Shown in pieces: positions 24,104 through 32,953 of a DNA stretch of 40,097 bases (the stretch's first letter is position 1; every line of letters begins with the position of its first letter). The notes below the pieces were generated by a model. The model worked only from the letters and a program-made list of their open reading frames with translations. It was not told the origin of the DNA and did not search any database. Made by a program: the position numbers and the translations under genes. The DNA lies in assembly GCA_964477815.1 (NCBI GenBank), contig CAYZEO010000005.1, positions 1-40,097 of the forward strand, given 5' to 3'. Source of the stretch: DAOVGZ01 sp964477815. GTDB taxonomy: Bacteria; Babelota; Babeliae; Babelales; Vermiphilaceae.

Positions 24104-24421
24104 ATTTTGCTCAGGTTTGGTCGTTTGGTTTTACCCATTCAATGTTTACTAGCCTAGCAAAGGGGTCTCTTCTTGGCTACCCCTCTTTTAACATAACAAG
24201 CGGCGCTTCAAATAGAAATTTTATTGATCTTGGCCTGCCGGTAGGTGTAATCTTAAAAAAGGGAGAGTGTTGCAGGGGGGGCGGTCGCTCTAGAGGCTGT
24301 AAAAGTCTCAGAGGCAAAAAAGTAACATTGAGAATCCCATTTGTCCAAGCCTAGACGCCAACGACCATACCTTAAAATGGAGGCTTTTGTAAAAATTTAT
24401 AATCATTATCAAAGGAAAAGT
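24104..24421. other. Intergenic region between divergent pheS and exported gene
   Basis: A 318-bp gene-free stretch. AAGGGGT (24159-24165 region) and ACCCCTCTTTT (about 24179-24189) can form a hairpin in the pheS leader or a plus-strand terminator-like element. A G-run (about 24275-24281) is compositionally odd. I see no T-box specifier arrangement or leader peptide that I can support. Confidence 0.35.
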
Positions 24422-25159
24422 ATGAAGAAAGTATCTTTTTTAGTTGTTTTTTTAACGGCAAATATTTTTATTGTACCCGGCATAAGAAGTGCTGCTGATC
24501 GAGCGGTAGCCCAACAGAAATCTGCAGTAGGATTAATTTCTCCTAATAAGCTATTGTTTGGACTTACAGAAGAACTGAAGCGTGGTGTCTCCATGATAGA
24601 AAGATCAAAAGAAATAGGAAGGCAGGCCCTCAACCTTTTCGGTCTGGATGACAAAAATCAAAAAGTAGAAATACTTATTGATTCTTCAATTAAGCTTGCA
24701 AAAGAGTTGAAAAGAAAAGGAGGAGCTAGAATAGAACAACTTGAGAAACTCTTTGTTACAATGAAAAAAGCAACTAATCCTCTCATGATCAATCTACAAA
24801 AAGCAATAACGAACATAACTAATATGTTGCAATTGGTTGCTCCCATCATGAAACTAGGAGACAAAACCATCAAAACAATAGTCACTAAAATAGATTTTTC
24901 TCAACTCCCTGAAGGAAGAAAGATTAAGGAAGTTGTAGAAATTCCTGCAAGTCAAATTATCAACAAACTTCCCAATCTCATTGTTGATAAAATTTTTAAG
25001 CCAATCAAGCTCTATACATCTGCAATTGAGAATCTTATTAAAACCATAAAACAAAACCAGGACGCATTAAAAGCAGCAAGAAAGAAAATAGAACAGCTTA
25101 AAAAAGATATCAAAAAAAAGATTGACAACGTTGGAAGGCGCTTCAGGGCCTTTGGATAA
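24422..25159 (+). CDS. Exported helical protein
   Basis: A 245-residue protein starting at the ATG at 24422, which has AAAGGAAAAG before it and gives the signal peptide KKVSFLVVFLTANIFIVPG plus an IRSAAD cleavage region. The mature chain has no Cys or Trp and is made of amphipathic, Lys-rich heptad-like helices, e.g. MLQLVAPIMKLGDKTIKTIV and a C-terminal coiled coil (AARKKIEQLKKDIKKKIDNV). It resembles helical, lipid- or partner-binding proteins in general character only. Function unknown. Confidence 0.68.
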   Translation: MKKVSFLVVFLTANIFIVPGIRSAADRAVAQQKSAVGLISPNKLLFGLTEELKRGVSMIERSKEIGRQALNLFGLDDKNQKVEILIDSSIKLAKELKRKGGARIEQLEKLFVTMKKATNPLMINLQKAITNITNMLQLVAPIMKLGDKTIKTIVTKIDFSQLPEGRKIKEVVEIPASQIINKLPNLIVDKIFKPIKLYTSAIENLIKTIKQNQDALKAARKKIEQLKKDIKKKIDNVGRRFRAFG

Positions 25160-25756
25160 AAAAGGTGACTAAACAGTAAAAGTCATAGACGTTTGCTTAA
25201 AAAAGAGGAATCACAAAAAAAGGTTAGGCAAGTTTGAATACAGAGAAGAGCAGCTTTTGAAGTTAAAGGGGATCTAATTCCCCGAGACTTGCCTCACAAT
25301 CTTTATTAAGCGGCTGGTAGCAGATAGGGAAAGTAAGAGATGATAAAATGTGGTAAATGAGAAAGCAAATACGAAAAAGCCACAATAGGTCGATCTTTAT
25401 GAACCTATCCGAAAATTAGTTTTTTGTTAAAATCTGATCAAAAAATAATAGATTTTTCCATTCCGTTCGTGGTGAGTGCCCGAGGCGAAGCGGAGGGTGT
25501 ATCGAACCATATTATGTTTGTAAAATCCTCATAGTTTAAAGGAAAAACTTTTGCTGAAAGAAGTATGTCTAGAGATAAAGAGCTTTAAAGTTTTACATAA
25601 ACAGGCTGTAAAAATAGGACAAATTAGCTTATTCGAAGATTAGATGCTCCGAAGCTTGTTGCGTGGGAATTTTCACATTTCGTTGACAAAAAATGCCCAA
25701 TAGGTAGTCTACAATTAGTTCTGTTCTTTTTCACATTTGAATTTTCTTGTCAATAT
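25160..25756. other. Long intergenic region with structured elements
   Basis: About 600 bp with no ORF I would support. It contains an 8-bp closing stem AGGCAAGT (25226-25233)/ACTTGCCT (25287-25294) enclosing a GGGGA-TCTAAT-TCCCC hairpin (25268-25283), and a GC-rich repeat-like segment at 25464-25509. It probably also contains the tRNA-Phe promoter near 25683-25740. Confidence 0.45.
25464..25509. repeat. Possible dispersed repeat element
   Basis: A GC-rich segment in AT-rich surroundings that begins CCGTTCGTGG and ends TATCGAACC, with GTTCG/CGAAC inverted ends and an internal CCGAGGCGAAGCGGAGG. It resembles the TTCG...CGAA dispersed elements common in some intracellular bacteria. Only one copy is in the window. 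Confidence 0.35.
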
Positions 25757-25831
25757 GCCGGGGTAGCTCAGTGGTAGAGCGTGAGCCTGAAGAGCTCAGC
25801 GTCGTTGGTTCGATTCCGACCCTCGGCACCA
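25757..25831 (+). tRNA. tRNA-Phe(GAA)
   Basis: A complete cloverleaf of 75 nt with encoded CCA. Acceptor GCCGGGG pairs with CCTCGGC (one G-U), discriminator A. D arm GCTC-AGTGGTA-GAGC; anticodon stem TGAGC/GCTCA with loop CTGAAGA, giving anticodon GAA; T arm GTTGG-TTCGATT-CCGAC. Position 37 is G, where bacterial tRNA-Phe normally has A. Confidence 0.96.
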
Positions 25832-25836
25832 GTCTT

Positions 25837-26032
25837 CGCCAAGGCTACGGCTGGCGGGGCCAGTTTTTTACGAAAAACCAAATAATTTTTTACGAAGAAT
25901 ATAATGGCGCAGGCTGTCCGCCGTAGTTTAGGCCCTTGAGGGGTGAAACCCCGTTGGCCGTAAAACGTAGGCTGGACGGATTGCAAATTTGAGATATGGT
26001 TTCCTACGCCAAGGCTTCGTCTGGCAGGCCAG
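25837..26032. repeat. Composite repeat: direct repeats flanking a long imperfect palindrome
   Basis: Copies of CGCCAAGGCTwCGkCTGGC followed by a GGCCAG-like end occur at 25837-25863 and 26007-26032 in the same orientation. Between them, 25914-25979 folds into one long hairpin: CTGTCC/GGACGG region, then GTTTA/TAAAAC, GGCC/GGCC and an apical GGGGT-GAA-ACCCC. TTTTTTACGAA is also repeated at about 25864 and 25886. It accounts for the 307-bp gap before the 26139 gene, in which I see no other feature. Confidence 0.6.
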
Positions 26033-26138
26033 CTTTACCCCCATAAAAACCGTTGCATTTTTCTGTTCGAAAATGTTTTAAACTAAAACTAATTAAAGAT
26101 AGTATTGAAGTTATTTCTTAATTGTTTGGGGGGCCACC

Positions 26139-26537
26139 ATGAGGCAATCACTAAAAATTGGATTTGTTATAGCATCAGTGGTTGTAGGTTTTTCTATTTT
26201 TGGTATGCAAAAGTTTTTTATTCAGGGTAAAACAAAAGATATTCATGTTTTGCCAAAAAGTAAGAGTGATTTGGCTAAAAGACGCAAAAAGCATTTTAAA
26301 AAGGTAAATATAAAAAAATCAGTTTCATACGATAGGCTTATGCGAAAATTTAGAGAGGCTGAAACTGGGTTTAATAAAAAAAAGAAAGAAAAATACATGC
26401 GAGGTTTTATTAAAAAAAAGAAGAAAAAATATATACCAACCAAGACTATCTCAAGCTCAAATTCCAAGAAGTGCAAAAAAAAGGGACGATACATACCTCA
26501 AAAGGAGCTTACATTTTCTTTCCAATCTCATTGTTGA
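26139..26537 (+). CDS. Small, very basic exported or membrane-anchored protein
   Basis: A 132-residue protein with an N-terminal hydrophobic segment (LKIGFVIASVVVGFSIFG) that may be a signal peptide or anchor, followed by an extremely Lys/Arg-rich chain with several KKKKK runs and the repeat-like KKKYIPTK / KGRYIPQK. GGGGGG eight bases upstream may serve as ribosome site. It has a C-terminal Cys. The high charge suggests binding to nucleic acid or an anionic surface, but that is a guess. Confidence 0.5.
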   Translation: MRQSLKIGFVIASVVVGFSIFGMQKFFIQGKTKDIHVLPKSKSDLAKRRKKHFKKVNIKKSVSYDRLMRKFREAETGFNKKKKEKYMRGFIKKKKKKYIPTKTISSSNSKKCKKKGRYIPQKELTFSFQSHC

Positions 26538-26638
26538 AAAATTAATTTCAAAAGCTTGGCCTGTTTTAGTTGCCCCTGAGTTTGGCATCCTGTATGCTGC
26601 TTTTGTATGTAGAAGGAGTAGTGATAAAAGGATGCTAG

Positions 26639-27124
26639 ATGATGAAGCATGTTCCTTCAGAGAAATACAGTCTTGCGTGGTTTAAGTTAGCAGAGTGCGT
26701 AGCTCGTGGAGAACGGGAGCGTGCTCTTGGTGTTTATAAGCTTCTTTCCCATTCCATAGATGATCAGGCTTTTGCGTTGCAACTTGAGGGCGATCTTTTG
26801 TTGTCGTTTCAAGATAAAGATGCGGCTATTAAATACGAAAAGGCTGCACAATTATATAAAAAAGCTCAACGTTTTGTGGAGGCTGCTGCTGTATATGAAC
26901 ATTTGATTGAGCTACAACCAGATGTTGATAGCCATGTTGTTAGACTTGTTTCTCTGTACGAAATTCTAAATTTTTCTGAAAAAATATCAGAGCATGTCAA
27001 AGATGCTGTTGAGCGATTTTTACATAGTCAAAATAGAACGAAACTCAATATGTTTTTGACCAAGTTGCAGGATGTCAGCAAAGAGGGCTACGATCTTGCT
27101 TGTCGTTTTGTGAAAGAAGGATAA
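26639..27124 (+). CDS. TPR-like helical protein
   Basis: A 161-residue protein without signal peptide, built from helical hairpins of TPR type: SLAWFKLAECVARGERERAL, FALQLEGDLLLSFQDKDAAI, YEKAAQLYKKAQRFVEAAAV and YEHLIELQPDVDSHVVRLVS. It is likely a cytoplasmic protein-interaction module. AAAGGA precedes the tandem ATGATG start, so either ATG may be used. It lies about 90 bp before the exported aminotransferase on the same strand and could be co-transcribed with it. Partner unknown. Confidence 0.68.
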   Translation: MMKHVPSEKYSLAWFKLAECVARGERERALGVYKLLSHSIDDQAFALQLEGDLLLSFQDKDAAIKYEKAAQLYKKAQRFVEAAAVYEHLIELQPDVDSHVVRLVSLYEILNFSEKISEHVKDAVERFLHSQNRTKLNMFLTKLQDVSKEGYDLACRFVKEG

Positions 27125-27217
27125 GACTATTTTTTGAAAAGTGTGCTTGTTTGATCTATCCTGTTCCCGGTCATTAAACATTTTTTCACATTTTTATTTT
27201 ATACGTAAGGAGAGTGT

Positions 27218-29494
27218 ATGGATATCAGGAAAAAAGCACACTTTTTAGTTTTGGCAGTAGTTCTTTCTTATGGTGTTTTAACCTGTTGTGAATCGCCATC
27301 TTCTTCCGACCGAGTGAAAAATCTTTTTTTTGATGTGTGTAATGATTCTGCTTTAAGTGTTGCTGCTTTTCAGTATGGAACCAGTGCTGGCTGGTCTCCG
27401 CTTGTAAATATGGTTGCGGGTCTGTTGGCCAATGAATCGATTGATGTGTCGTCAAAAGAGGTCGTTATCGTTGATGGTTTTGTTGTAGCGCAGAATATTT
27501 TGTCTAAACTTTTTATCGATGATAATTCCACAGTTGTTTATCAGAACGGTTGTTTATCGCCAGAGGATATTGAACGATATCGTTATTTTGGTGCCCGTGT
27601 GGTGGGAATGGATTTTGACAGTGTCCAATCAATCAGGCAGTTGGAAAAACTGTGTGTTCTTGGGCAGATTGACACAAAAAAACTGAAGTTTATTCAGGTA
27701 CTATCCGATACTGTTGATGGACACGAAGCTCTTTCTCGGGATGTCAAGCGTGATCTTTATAATTTTGCAAAAAAATATGATGTTTTTCTGGTTGAAGACG
27801 GAAGATATCGCAAATCGTTTTTTGAGCAAGGTGATTCTTTTGGGGCATCATTAAAAATGATTGATAGAAAGGGTGATAACAGTAGGGTGATTCAAATTCG
27901 TGATTTTTCTCACCTGATGGGTGACAATTGCACTATCCGGAGTGGTTATATAGTTTGCCCGCTTGTTGTTGCGGAAAAAGTCGAGGCAGTGAATGCGTCT
28001 ACAACGTTGCATCCAAATGCTTTTGTTCAAACACTCGTGTACAAACGACTGTGTGATTTGGGGTGTGAGGCAACCCTTAAAAATAAAAATATCAATGTAG
28101 AAGTTCCAAGAATGCCGGCATGGGTGTGGGAGAAATTTTCTGCGTATGGTAAAAAGGTTGAAATTTGTATATTGAGACAGATTCTGAAAGTTGTGCAAAA
28201 CAAAGATATTATTAGTTTGGCTGGAGGTGTTCCCGATCCTGAAACGTTTCCTGTAAAGATCGTGAAAAGAAAAATGCTTCAGTTGAGTGAAAGTGATTGG
28301 AATTGTGCGTTGCAGCCATCGCCTGTTGAGGGCTTAGAAAAACTGCGTGTTGTTTTTGCTAAGTATCTAACCAAGAGATTTTCTTTATCTTCAGAAAATG
28401 CTTTGTCCTCTGATGATTTAATAATAACTGATGGCTCACAAAATTCGCTGGATCTTTTAGGATGGCTCGCTGCAAAACTTTCCGATTTGTCTGGAGGTAC
28501 AATCAGTAGAAAAATTATTACCGGTAAGCCAACATATCTTGGTGCTATGGCTGCAATGGAGCCGTATGTTGAAGACATAGAGTCGAACTATGATCTACAC
28601 ACTATGCAGGGGCTCGATGCCTTAGAAAAAGATTTATCAACACGGAAAAGTGGTGATATGCCAGCATTGATTTATATGGTACCTACCTTTGGAAATCCGG
28701 ATGGAAGGGTAATGGGGACGCCTGAGCGTGAACGGTTATTGCAAATTGGTAGAAGGTTCAACATAATTGTTGTTGAAGACGATCCATATGGATTATTGAT
28801 GTACGATCAAGAGCCAATGCCAGACACATTGTACAAAATGTCAAAACGTAAAGCATTTCGTGATGTAACCGTTCTTTATATTGGAACAGTTTCTAAAATG
28901 CTGATGCCTGGGTTACGCATTGGCTATACTGTTCTTCCTCAAGAAATATCGCAACTGTACAAAGAGCACAGAAAAAAGGCGAAAGATGGGGCAAATCCTA
29001 TTGCTCAAACATTGGCTGCAGCGGTTGTTGATGATGCAGATGAAATTTTGGAGCATGTTGCTCGATATCTCATTCCAGTATACAGACCAAAACGTGATGT
29101 TGTTGTGAAGTCCTTGCGCGAACGACTGTCGAAGATTGATGGTTTTTGTTGCACCGAGGGGCGAGGCGGCATGTTTATTTGGGTAACGTTTCCCGAAGAT
29201 ATTAATACCTCTGAATTGCTCAATCAGCTTGTTAATAAAGGTGTTTGGATACCTATGACTAAGGATCGTTACAAAATAATTAAGCCCGAATTGGAAAGAG
29301 CATCCCGGGAGCCGGAGCTTAACTGGAATAAAGATGGTTCTCAGGTAATGATGAAAATTAAGGTTGCCATCATTCCAGGAGAACATTTCAAAGGTGACAC
29401 AAATCAAGCGAGGATCGCATTTGTTACCAATCCTCCAGAGTTGCTCAAACTGGGTGTTGAAGCAATTGATGCAGCGGTTGCAATGCAGCGTTAA
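27218..29494 (+). CDS. Exported tandem aminotransferase (degenerate + intact fold-type I domains)
   Basis: A 758-residue protein with a signal peptide (AHFLVLAVVLSYGVLTCC; lipid attachment at Cys possible). Residues of about 300-758 are a class I/II PLP aminotransferase of the MocR/ARO8-like group: ISLAGGVPDPETFP, VPTFGNPDGRVMG, VVEDDPYGLLMYD, YIGTVSKMLMPGLRIGY with PLP Lys at about 560, and ARIAFV for the carboxylate Arg. Residues of about 50-290 repeat the same fold in degenerate form: YGTSAGWSPLVNMVAGLL, LVEDGRYRKSFF, and IRDFSHLMGDNCTIRSGY, where the Lys is His232 and the NPxG motif is missing. Known relatives are single-domain cytosolic enzymes or fused to GntR regulators; I know of none fused this way and exported. 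AAGGAG precedes the ATG. Substrate unknown. Confidence 0.85.
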   Translation: MDIRKKAHFLVLAVVLSYGVLTCCESPSSSDRVKNLFFDVCNDSALSVAAFQYGTSAGWSPLVNMVAGLLANESIDVSSKEVVIVDGFVVAQNILSKLFIDDNSTVVYQNGCLSPEDIERYRYFGARVVGMDFDSVQSIRQLEKLCVLGQIDTKKLKFIQVLSDTVDGHEALSRDVKRDLYNFAKKYDVFLVEDGRYRKSFFEQGDSFGASLKMIDRKGDNSRVIQIRDFSHLMGDNCTIRSGYIVCPLVVAEKVEAVNASTTLHPNAFVQTLVYKRLCDLGCEATLKNKNINVEVPRMPAWVWEKFSAYGKKVEICILRQILKVVQNKDIISLAGGVPDPETFPVKIVKRKMLQLSESDWNCALQPSPVEGLEKLRVVFAKYLTKRFSLSSENALSSDDLIITDGSQNSLDLLGWLAAKLSDLSGGTISRKIITGKPTYLGAMAAMEPYVEDIESNYDLHTMQGLDALEKDLSTRKSGDMPALIYMVPTFGNPDGRVMGTPERERLLQIGRRFNIIVVEDDPYGLLMYDQEPMPDTLYKMSKRKAFRDVTVLYIGTVSKMLMPGLRIGYTVLPQEISQLYKEHRKKAKDGANPIAQTLAAAVVDDADEILEHVARYLIPVYRPKRDVVVKSLRERLSKIDGFCCTEGRGGMFIWVTFPEDINTSELLNQLVNKGVWIPMTKDRYKIIKPELERASREPELNWNKDGSQVMMKIKVAIIPGEHFKGDTNQARIAFVTNPPELLKLGVEAIDAAVAMQR

Positions 29495-29501
29495 AGGGAG
29501 G

Positions 29502-32500
29502 CTATAAAATCAGCTGAATTTCGATGTCATACTCTTCAATTGCTTGTATGACCTCAGCGTCAAGCGCGATTTGCTCTCTAGTACGAAGTTGTAATTTCTT
29601 CCCGTTCTCATGAAAAATAAGTGAGAGCGGGATTTTTCCTTTTACTAATTTTTCCCTTAACTTTTGAAGATTTAGCTCTTCGATGCTATTCGGAAGTGTG
29701 AGCGATACACTTTGAATGAAGGGCCACTCCTGAAAAAACAGGTCTATAGGAACAAGTTCGTTTGCTTTAATTTTGCATTTACGTTCAGATGCATTGTCAA
29801 CAGCGCCTTTAACGACAAATACATCATGTTCGTCGAGCCAATGTTCAACTTTTTTAAAAGTACGTGGAAATAGAATAATTTCAGATGTTCCACTGCTGTC
29901 TTCTAGTTGAACAAATGACATTCGATCGCCTTTTTTGGTGAAAATATCACGTCGACTTTTTAGAAGGCCGCATCCAATAGTTGTAATCTCTTGCATAGAA
30001 TTGTTATTGAGCGATTGCTCCAGTGCTTCTGCAAAGCTGGTTAGTGTTAATCGCTTGAGCTGTTTTTTATAAGTATCAAGGGGATGTGCACTCAAATAAA
30101 AACCGATAACCTCTTTTTCTTTTTCTAATTTTTCTTTCTCTACCCATGTTGCTGTTGACTGATAGCTGTAAAGTTCAGGCTGTCCCGATCTTTTTCTTAT
30201 ACCGAATAGATCCATTTGCCCAGTTGCTTCCGCTCGTTTGCGTTCAATTGCAACATCCATGATGTGCTGCAAGTCATCGGCTTGTTGTGCCCGACTCCCT
30301 GGCATTGTGTCAAAAGCGCCCGCATAAATAAGATGTTCAAGAACACGCTTGTTGGATTTTCGAAGATCAATGCGTTTGCAAAAATCGAGCAGATCAAGGA
30401 ACGGTTTTTTCTTTCGCTCCGTTAAAATATCTTCGAGTGATGCGAGACCAACGCTTTTTATTCCCTTTAGTCCGAACAGAATTTTGCCTTCAACAACACT
30501 AAACTCTACTTCTGAACTATTGATATCGGGAGGGAGAATTTCAAGTCCCATCTCTTTTGCTTCTTGCAAATAAAAGGACATTTTATCAGCGTTTTCAGAT
30601 TCTAGCGAAATAAGGCATGCCATAAATTCGGCAGGGTAGTTGGCTTTTAAATAGGCGGTTTGATATGCGATGAGCGCATATGCCGCAGAGTGAGATTTAT
30701 TAAAACCATATCCAGCAAAATATGCCATCAAATCAAAAAGTTCGCCCGATTTTTTAGAATCAAATCCACGTTCTTGTGCGCCTTTCAAAAAGAGTTCTTT
30801 TTGTTGGGCCATCACCTCAACCTTTTTCTTTCCCATCGCACGACGTAAAATATCTGACTGGCCAAGTGAAAATCCTGCGATTGCCGAAGCGGTTTTCATT
30901 ACCTGCTCTTGATAGACGATGACACCGTACGTTTCCTCCAAAATCTCTTTAAGTTCTTCAAACAAGTAGGTGATTTTTTGTCTGCCGTGTCTACGTTCAA
31001 TAAAGTCGTCTACCATTCCAGAACCGAGCGGCCCGGGGCGGTAGAGTGCGTTAACCGCGATGATATCTTCAAATTTTTCTGGCTGGAGTTTGCGCAAAAC
31101 GTCTTTTAACCCGTCAGATTCTAACTGAAACACGCCGGATGTTTTTCCATCACAGATCAATTCAAATGCTTTTTTGTCGTCAAGCGGGAGCATGTTTATG
31201 TCCATTTTGACGCCGTGGTTTTCCTTAATTAGTTTTACCGCGCGATCAATCAACGTTAGGTTTTTCAAACCGAGAAAATCTATTTTTAAAAACCCGATGC
31301 TCTCCAGTTCGCTCATGGCATATTGTGTAACCAACTCGTTCGATTTTGGAGGAATATACACCGGTAAAACTTCATCAATAGGCTCCGGTGAAATAACAAT
31401 GCCCGCAGCGTGTTTTGATGCATGTCGAGTAAGTCCTTCAAGACGAAATGCTAAATCAAACAGCTGTTTTACTTTTGGATTACCGTTAATAAGGTTTTGT
31501 AATCGAGGCTCCTGTTCGATCGCTTCTTTGAGCGTGATTTTTAGTTGATCTGGAATCAACTTAGTAATCATGTTCGAGTCTTCAAACGGCATCCCCAATG
31601 CTCGGGCGGAATCCTTTATCACGCCCTTTGCAAGCATGGTTCCGAAGGTTATGATTTGACATACTTTGTCGTGACCGTATTTGTCTCGAACATAGTTAAT
31701 TACCGTATCGCGTCCCTGAATACAAAAATCGATATCAATATCGGGCATTGTTACCCGCTCTGGATTCAAGAATCGCTCAAAAAGAAGATTATATTTTAAA
31801 GGGTCGATGTTTGTGATTTGTAGCGACCATGCAACGAGTGACCCTGCTGCAGAACCCCGTCCGGGGCCGACAGGAATTCCATTTGCCCACGCCCACTGGA
31901 TAAAGTCACCAACTACCAAAAAGTATCCGACAAATCCCATCGAAATAATCAGATCCATTTCGGTTTTAAGTCGAGCATCGTACTCTTTTTCTTTTTCTAA
32001 AGAAATTCGTCCCTCGTTTTTGAGAGCCTTCAAACCTTTTTTACATTGTTCCTGAAAGAATGTTTCAGGTGTGTGGCTTTCTGGAATTTCAAATTTTGGA
32101 AAAAAAAGCTTATCTGTTTGAAAATCAAATTCACAACTATCTGCGATAACACCAGTGTTCCACACTGCCTCTTTATGGTCTTTAAAAAGTTCTAGCATTT
32201 CATCGACTGTTCTTAAGTGGACGCGGCAATCTCCAAAGGTGTATCGGTCTGGATTGTCGATTTTGTCGTGTGTTTGAATTGCAAGAAGAAGTTCGTGAGC
32301 TTCATGATCTTCATGAGAGACATAGTGACTATCGCATGTTGCTATTATCGGTATGTTTTTTTTTGAACTCAAATCGTAAATATGATTGTTAACAACTACC
32401 TGTTCAGCTTGATCTTCTGGTTGTACTTCTAAGTAAAAACGGTCCCCAAAAAGATCAACGAACCAGTCGATTCTTTTTTCTGCCGTTTCAATTTGCCCAT

Positions 32501-32939
32501 TTTTGAGCATCTGGGGAATATGTCCACCTAAGCACGCACTGCTTGCAATCAGACCTTCTGAATGTTTTTCTAAAATGTTGTAATCGATGCGTGGTTTAAA
32601 ATAAAAACCTTCTTTAAAAGAAAATGAAATAAGTTTACACAAATTTTTGTAGCCGATTTCATTTTGAACAATTAAAAGCAGATGGTAATAGCGATTATCT
32701 TTAGCGCGAATGGTTGCATCTTCAGTACAGTAGGCCTCCATTCCCAATATAGGTTTTATTCCAGCTTTTTTACATTTTTGAAAAAACTTAACGGCACCAA
32801 ATATATTTCCATGATCGGAGATGCCCAGAGCTTGCAGTTTTTGTTTTTTGCCAAATGCTATCAGTTTATCGAGAGTAATTGCTCCATCAAGCAAGGAATA
32901 GTCTGTGTGCAGGTGTAGGTGTGTAAAATGTTTAGACAT
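29502..32939 (-). CDS. dnaE: DNA polymerase III alpha subunit
   Basis: Replicative polymerase catalytic subunit, 1145 residues, the size of DnaE1-type proteins. The PHP domain opens with THLHLHTDYSLLDG and has GISDHGN. The polymerase core contains GPGRGSAAGSLVAW and MPDIDIDF with catalytic Asp at about 402 and 404, then ASKHAAGIVISP and YRPGPLGSGMVDDF. The C-terminal part has a helix-hairpin-helix region and an OB-fold (SFVQLEDSSGTSEIILFP). No PolC-type exonuclease insert is present. It lies 14 bp after yicC and ends 7 bp from the convergent aminotransferase gene, with no terminator visible between. Confidence 0.97.
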   Translation of the reverse strand: MSKHFTHLHLHTDYSLLDGAITLDKLIAFGKKQKLQALGISDHGNIFGAVKFFQKCKKAGIKPILGMEAYCTEDATIRAKDNRYYHLLLIVQNEIGYKNLCKLISFSFKEGFYFKPRIDYNILEKHSEGLIASSACLGGHIPQMLKNGQIETAEKRIDWFVDLFGDRFYLEVQPEDQAEQVVVNNHIYDLSSKKNIPIIATCDSHYVSHEDHEAHELLLAIQTHDKIDNPDRYTFGDCRVHLRTVDEMLELFKDHKEAVWNTGVIADSCEFDFQTDKLFFPKFEIPESHTPETFFQEQCKKGLKALKNEGRISLEKEKEYDARLKTEMDLIISMGFVGYFLVVGDFIQWAWANGIPVGPGRGSAAGSLVAWSLQITNIDPLKYNLLFERFLNPERVTMPDIDIDFCIQGRDTVINYVRDKYGHDKVCQIITFGTMLAKGVIKDSARALGMPFEDSNMITKLIPDQLKITLKEAIEQEPRLQNLINGNPKVKQLFDLAFRLEGLTRHASKHAAGIVISPEPIDEVLPVYIPPKSNELVTQYAMSELESIGFLKIDFLGLKNLTLIDRAVKLIKENHGVKMDINMLPLDDKKAFELICDGKTSGVFQLESDGLKDVLRKLQPEKFEDIIAVNALYRPGPLGSGMVDDFIERRHGRQKITYLFEELKEILEETYGVIVYQEQVMKTASAIAGFSLGQSDILRRAMGKKKVEVMAQQKELFLKGAQERGFDSKKSGELFDLMAYFAGYGFNKSHSAAYALIAYQTAYLKANYPAEFMACLISLESENADKMSFYLQEAKEMGLEILPPDINSSEVEFSVVEGKILFGLKGIKSVGLASLEDILTERKKKPFLDLLDFCKRIDLRKSNKRVLEHLIYAGAFDTMPGSRAQQADDLQHIMDVAIERKRAEATGQMDLFGIRKRSGQPELYSYQSTATWVEKEKLEKEKEVIGFYLSAHPLDTYKKQLKRLTLTSFAEALEQSLNNNSMQEITTIGCGLLKSRRDIFTKKGDRMSFVQLEDSSGTSEIILFPRTFKKVEHWLDEHDVFVVKGAVDNASERKCKIKANELVPIDLFFQEWPFIQSVSLTLPNSIEELNLQKLREKLVKGKIPLSLIFHENGKKLQLRTREQIALDAEVIQAIEEYDIEIQLIL

Positions 32940-32953
32940 ATTTTTTTTGTTCC

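Noticed and set aside
24155..24195. T-box or pheM-type leader controlling pheS
   Set aside because: There is no specifier loop, no T-box sequence and no Phe-rich leader ORF in the right position; only a short hairpin is visible.
25757..25831. tRNA-SeC or tRNA-His because the acceptor could be extended to 8 bp (T25756 with A25828)
   Set aside because: The anticodon is clearly GAA, the D and T arms are standard, and the extra pair is an accident of the preceding T with discriminator A.
25768..25986. 72-codon minus-strand ORF over the tRNA and repeat region
   Set aside because: It covers the tRNA-Phe and the palindromic repeat, has no ribosome site and reads as a translated repeat.
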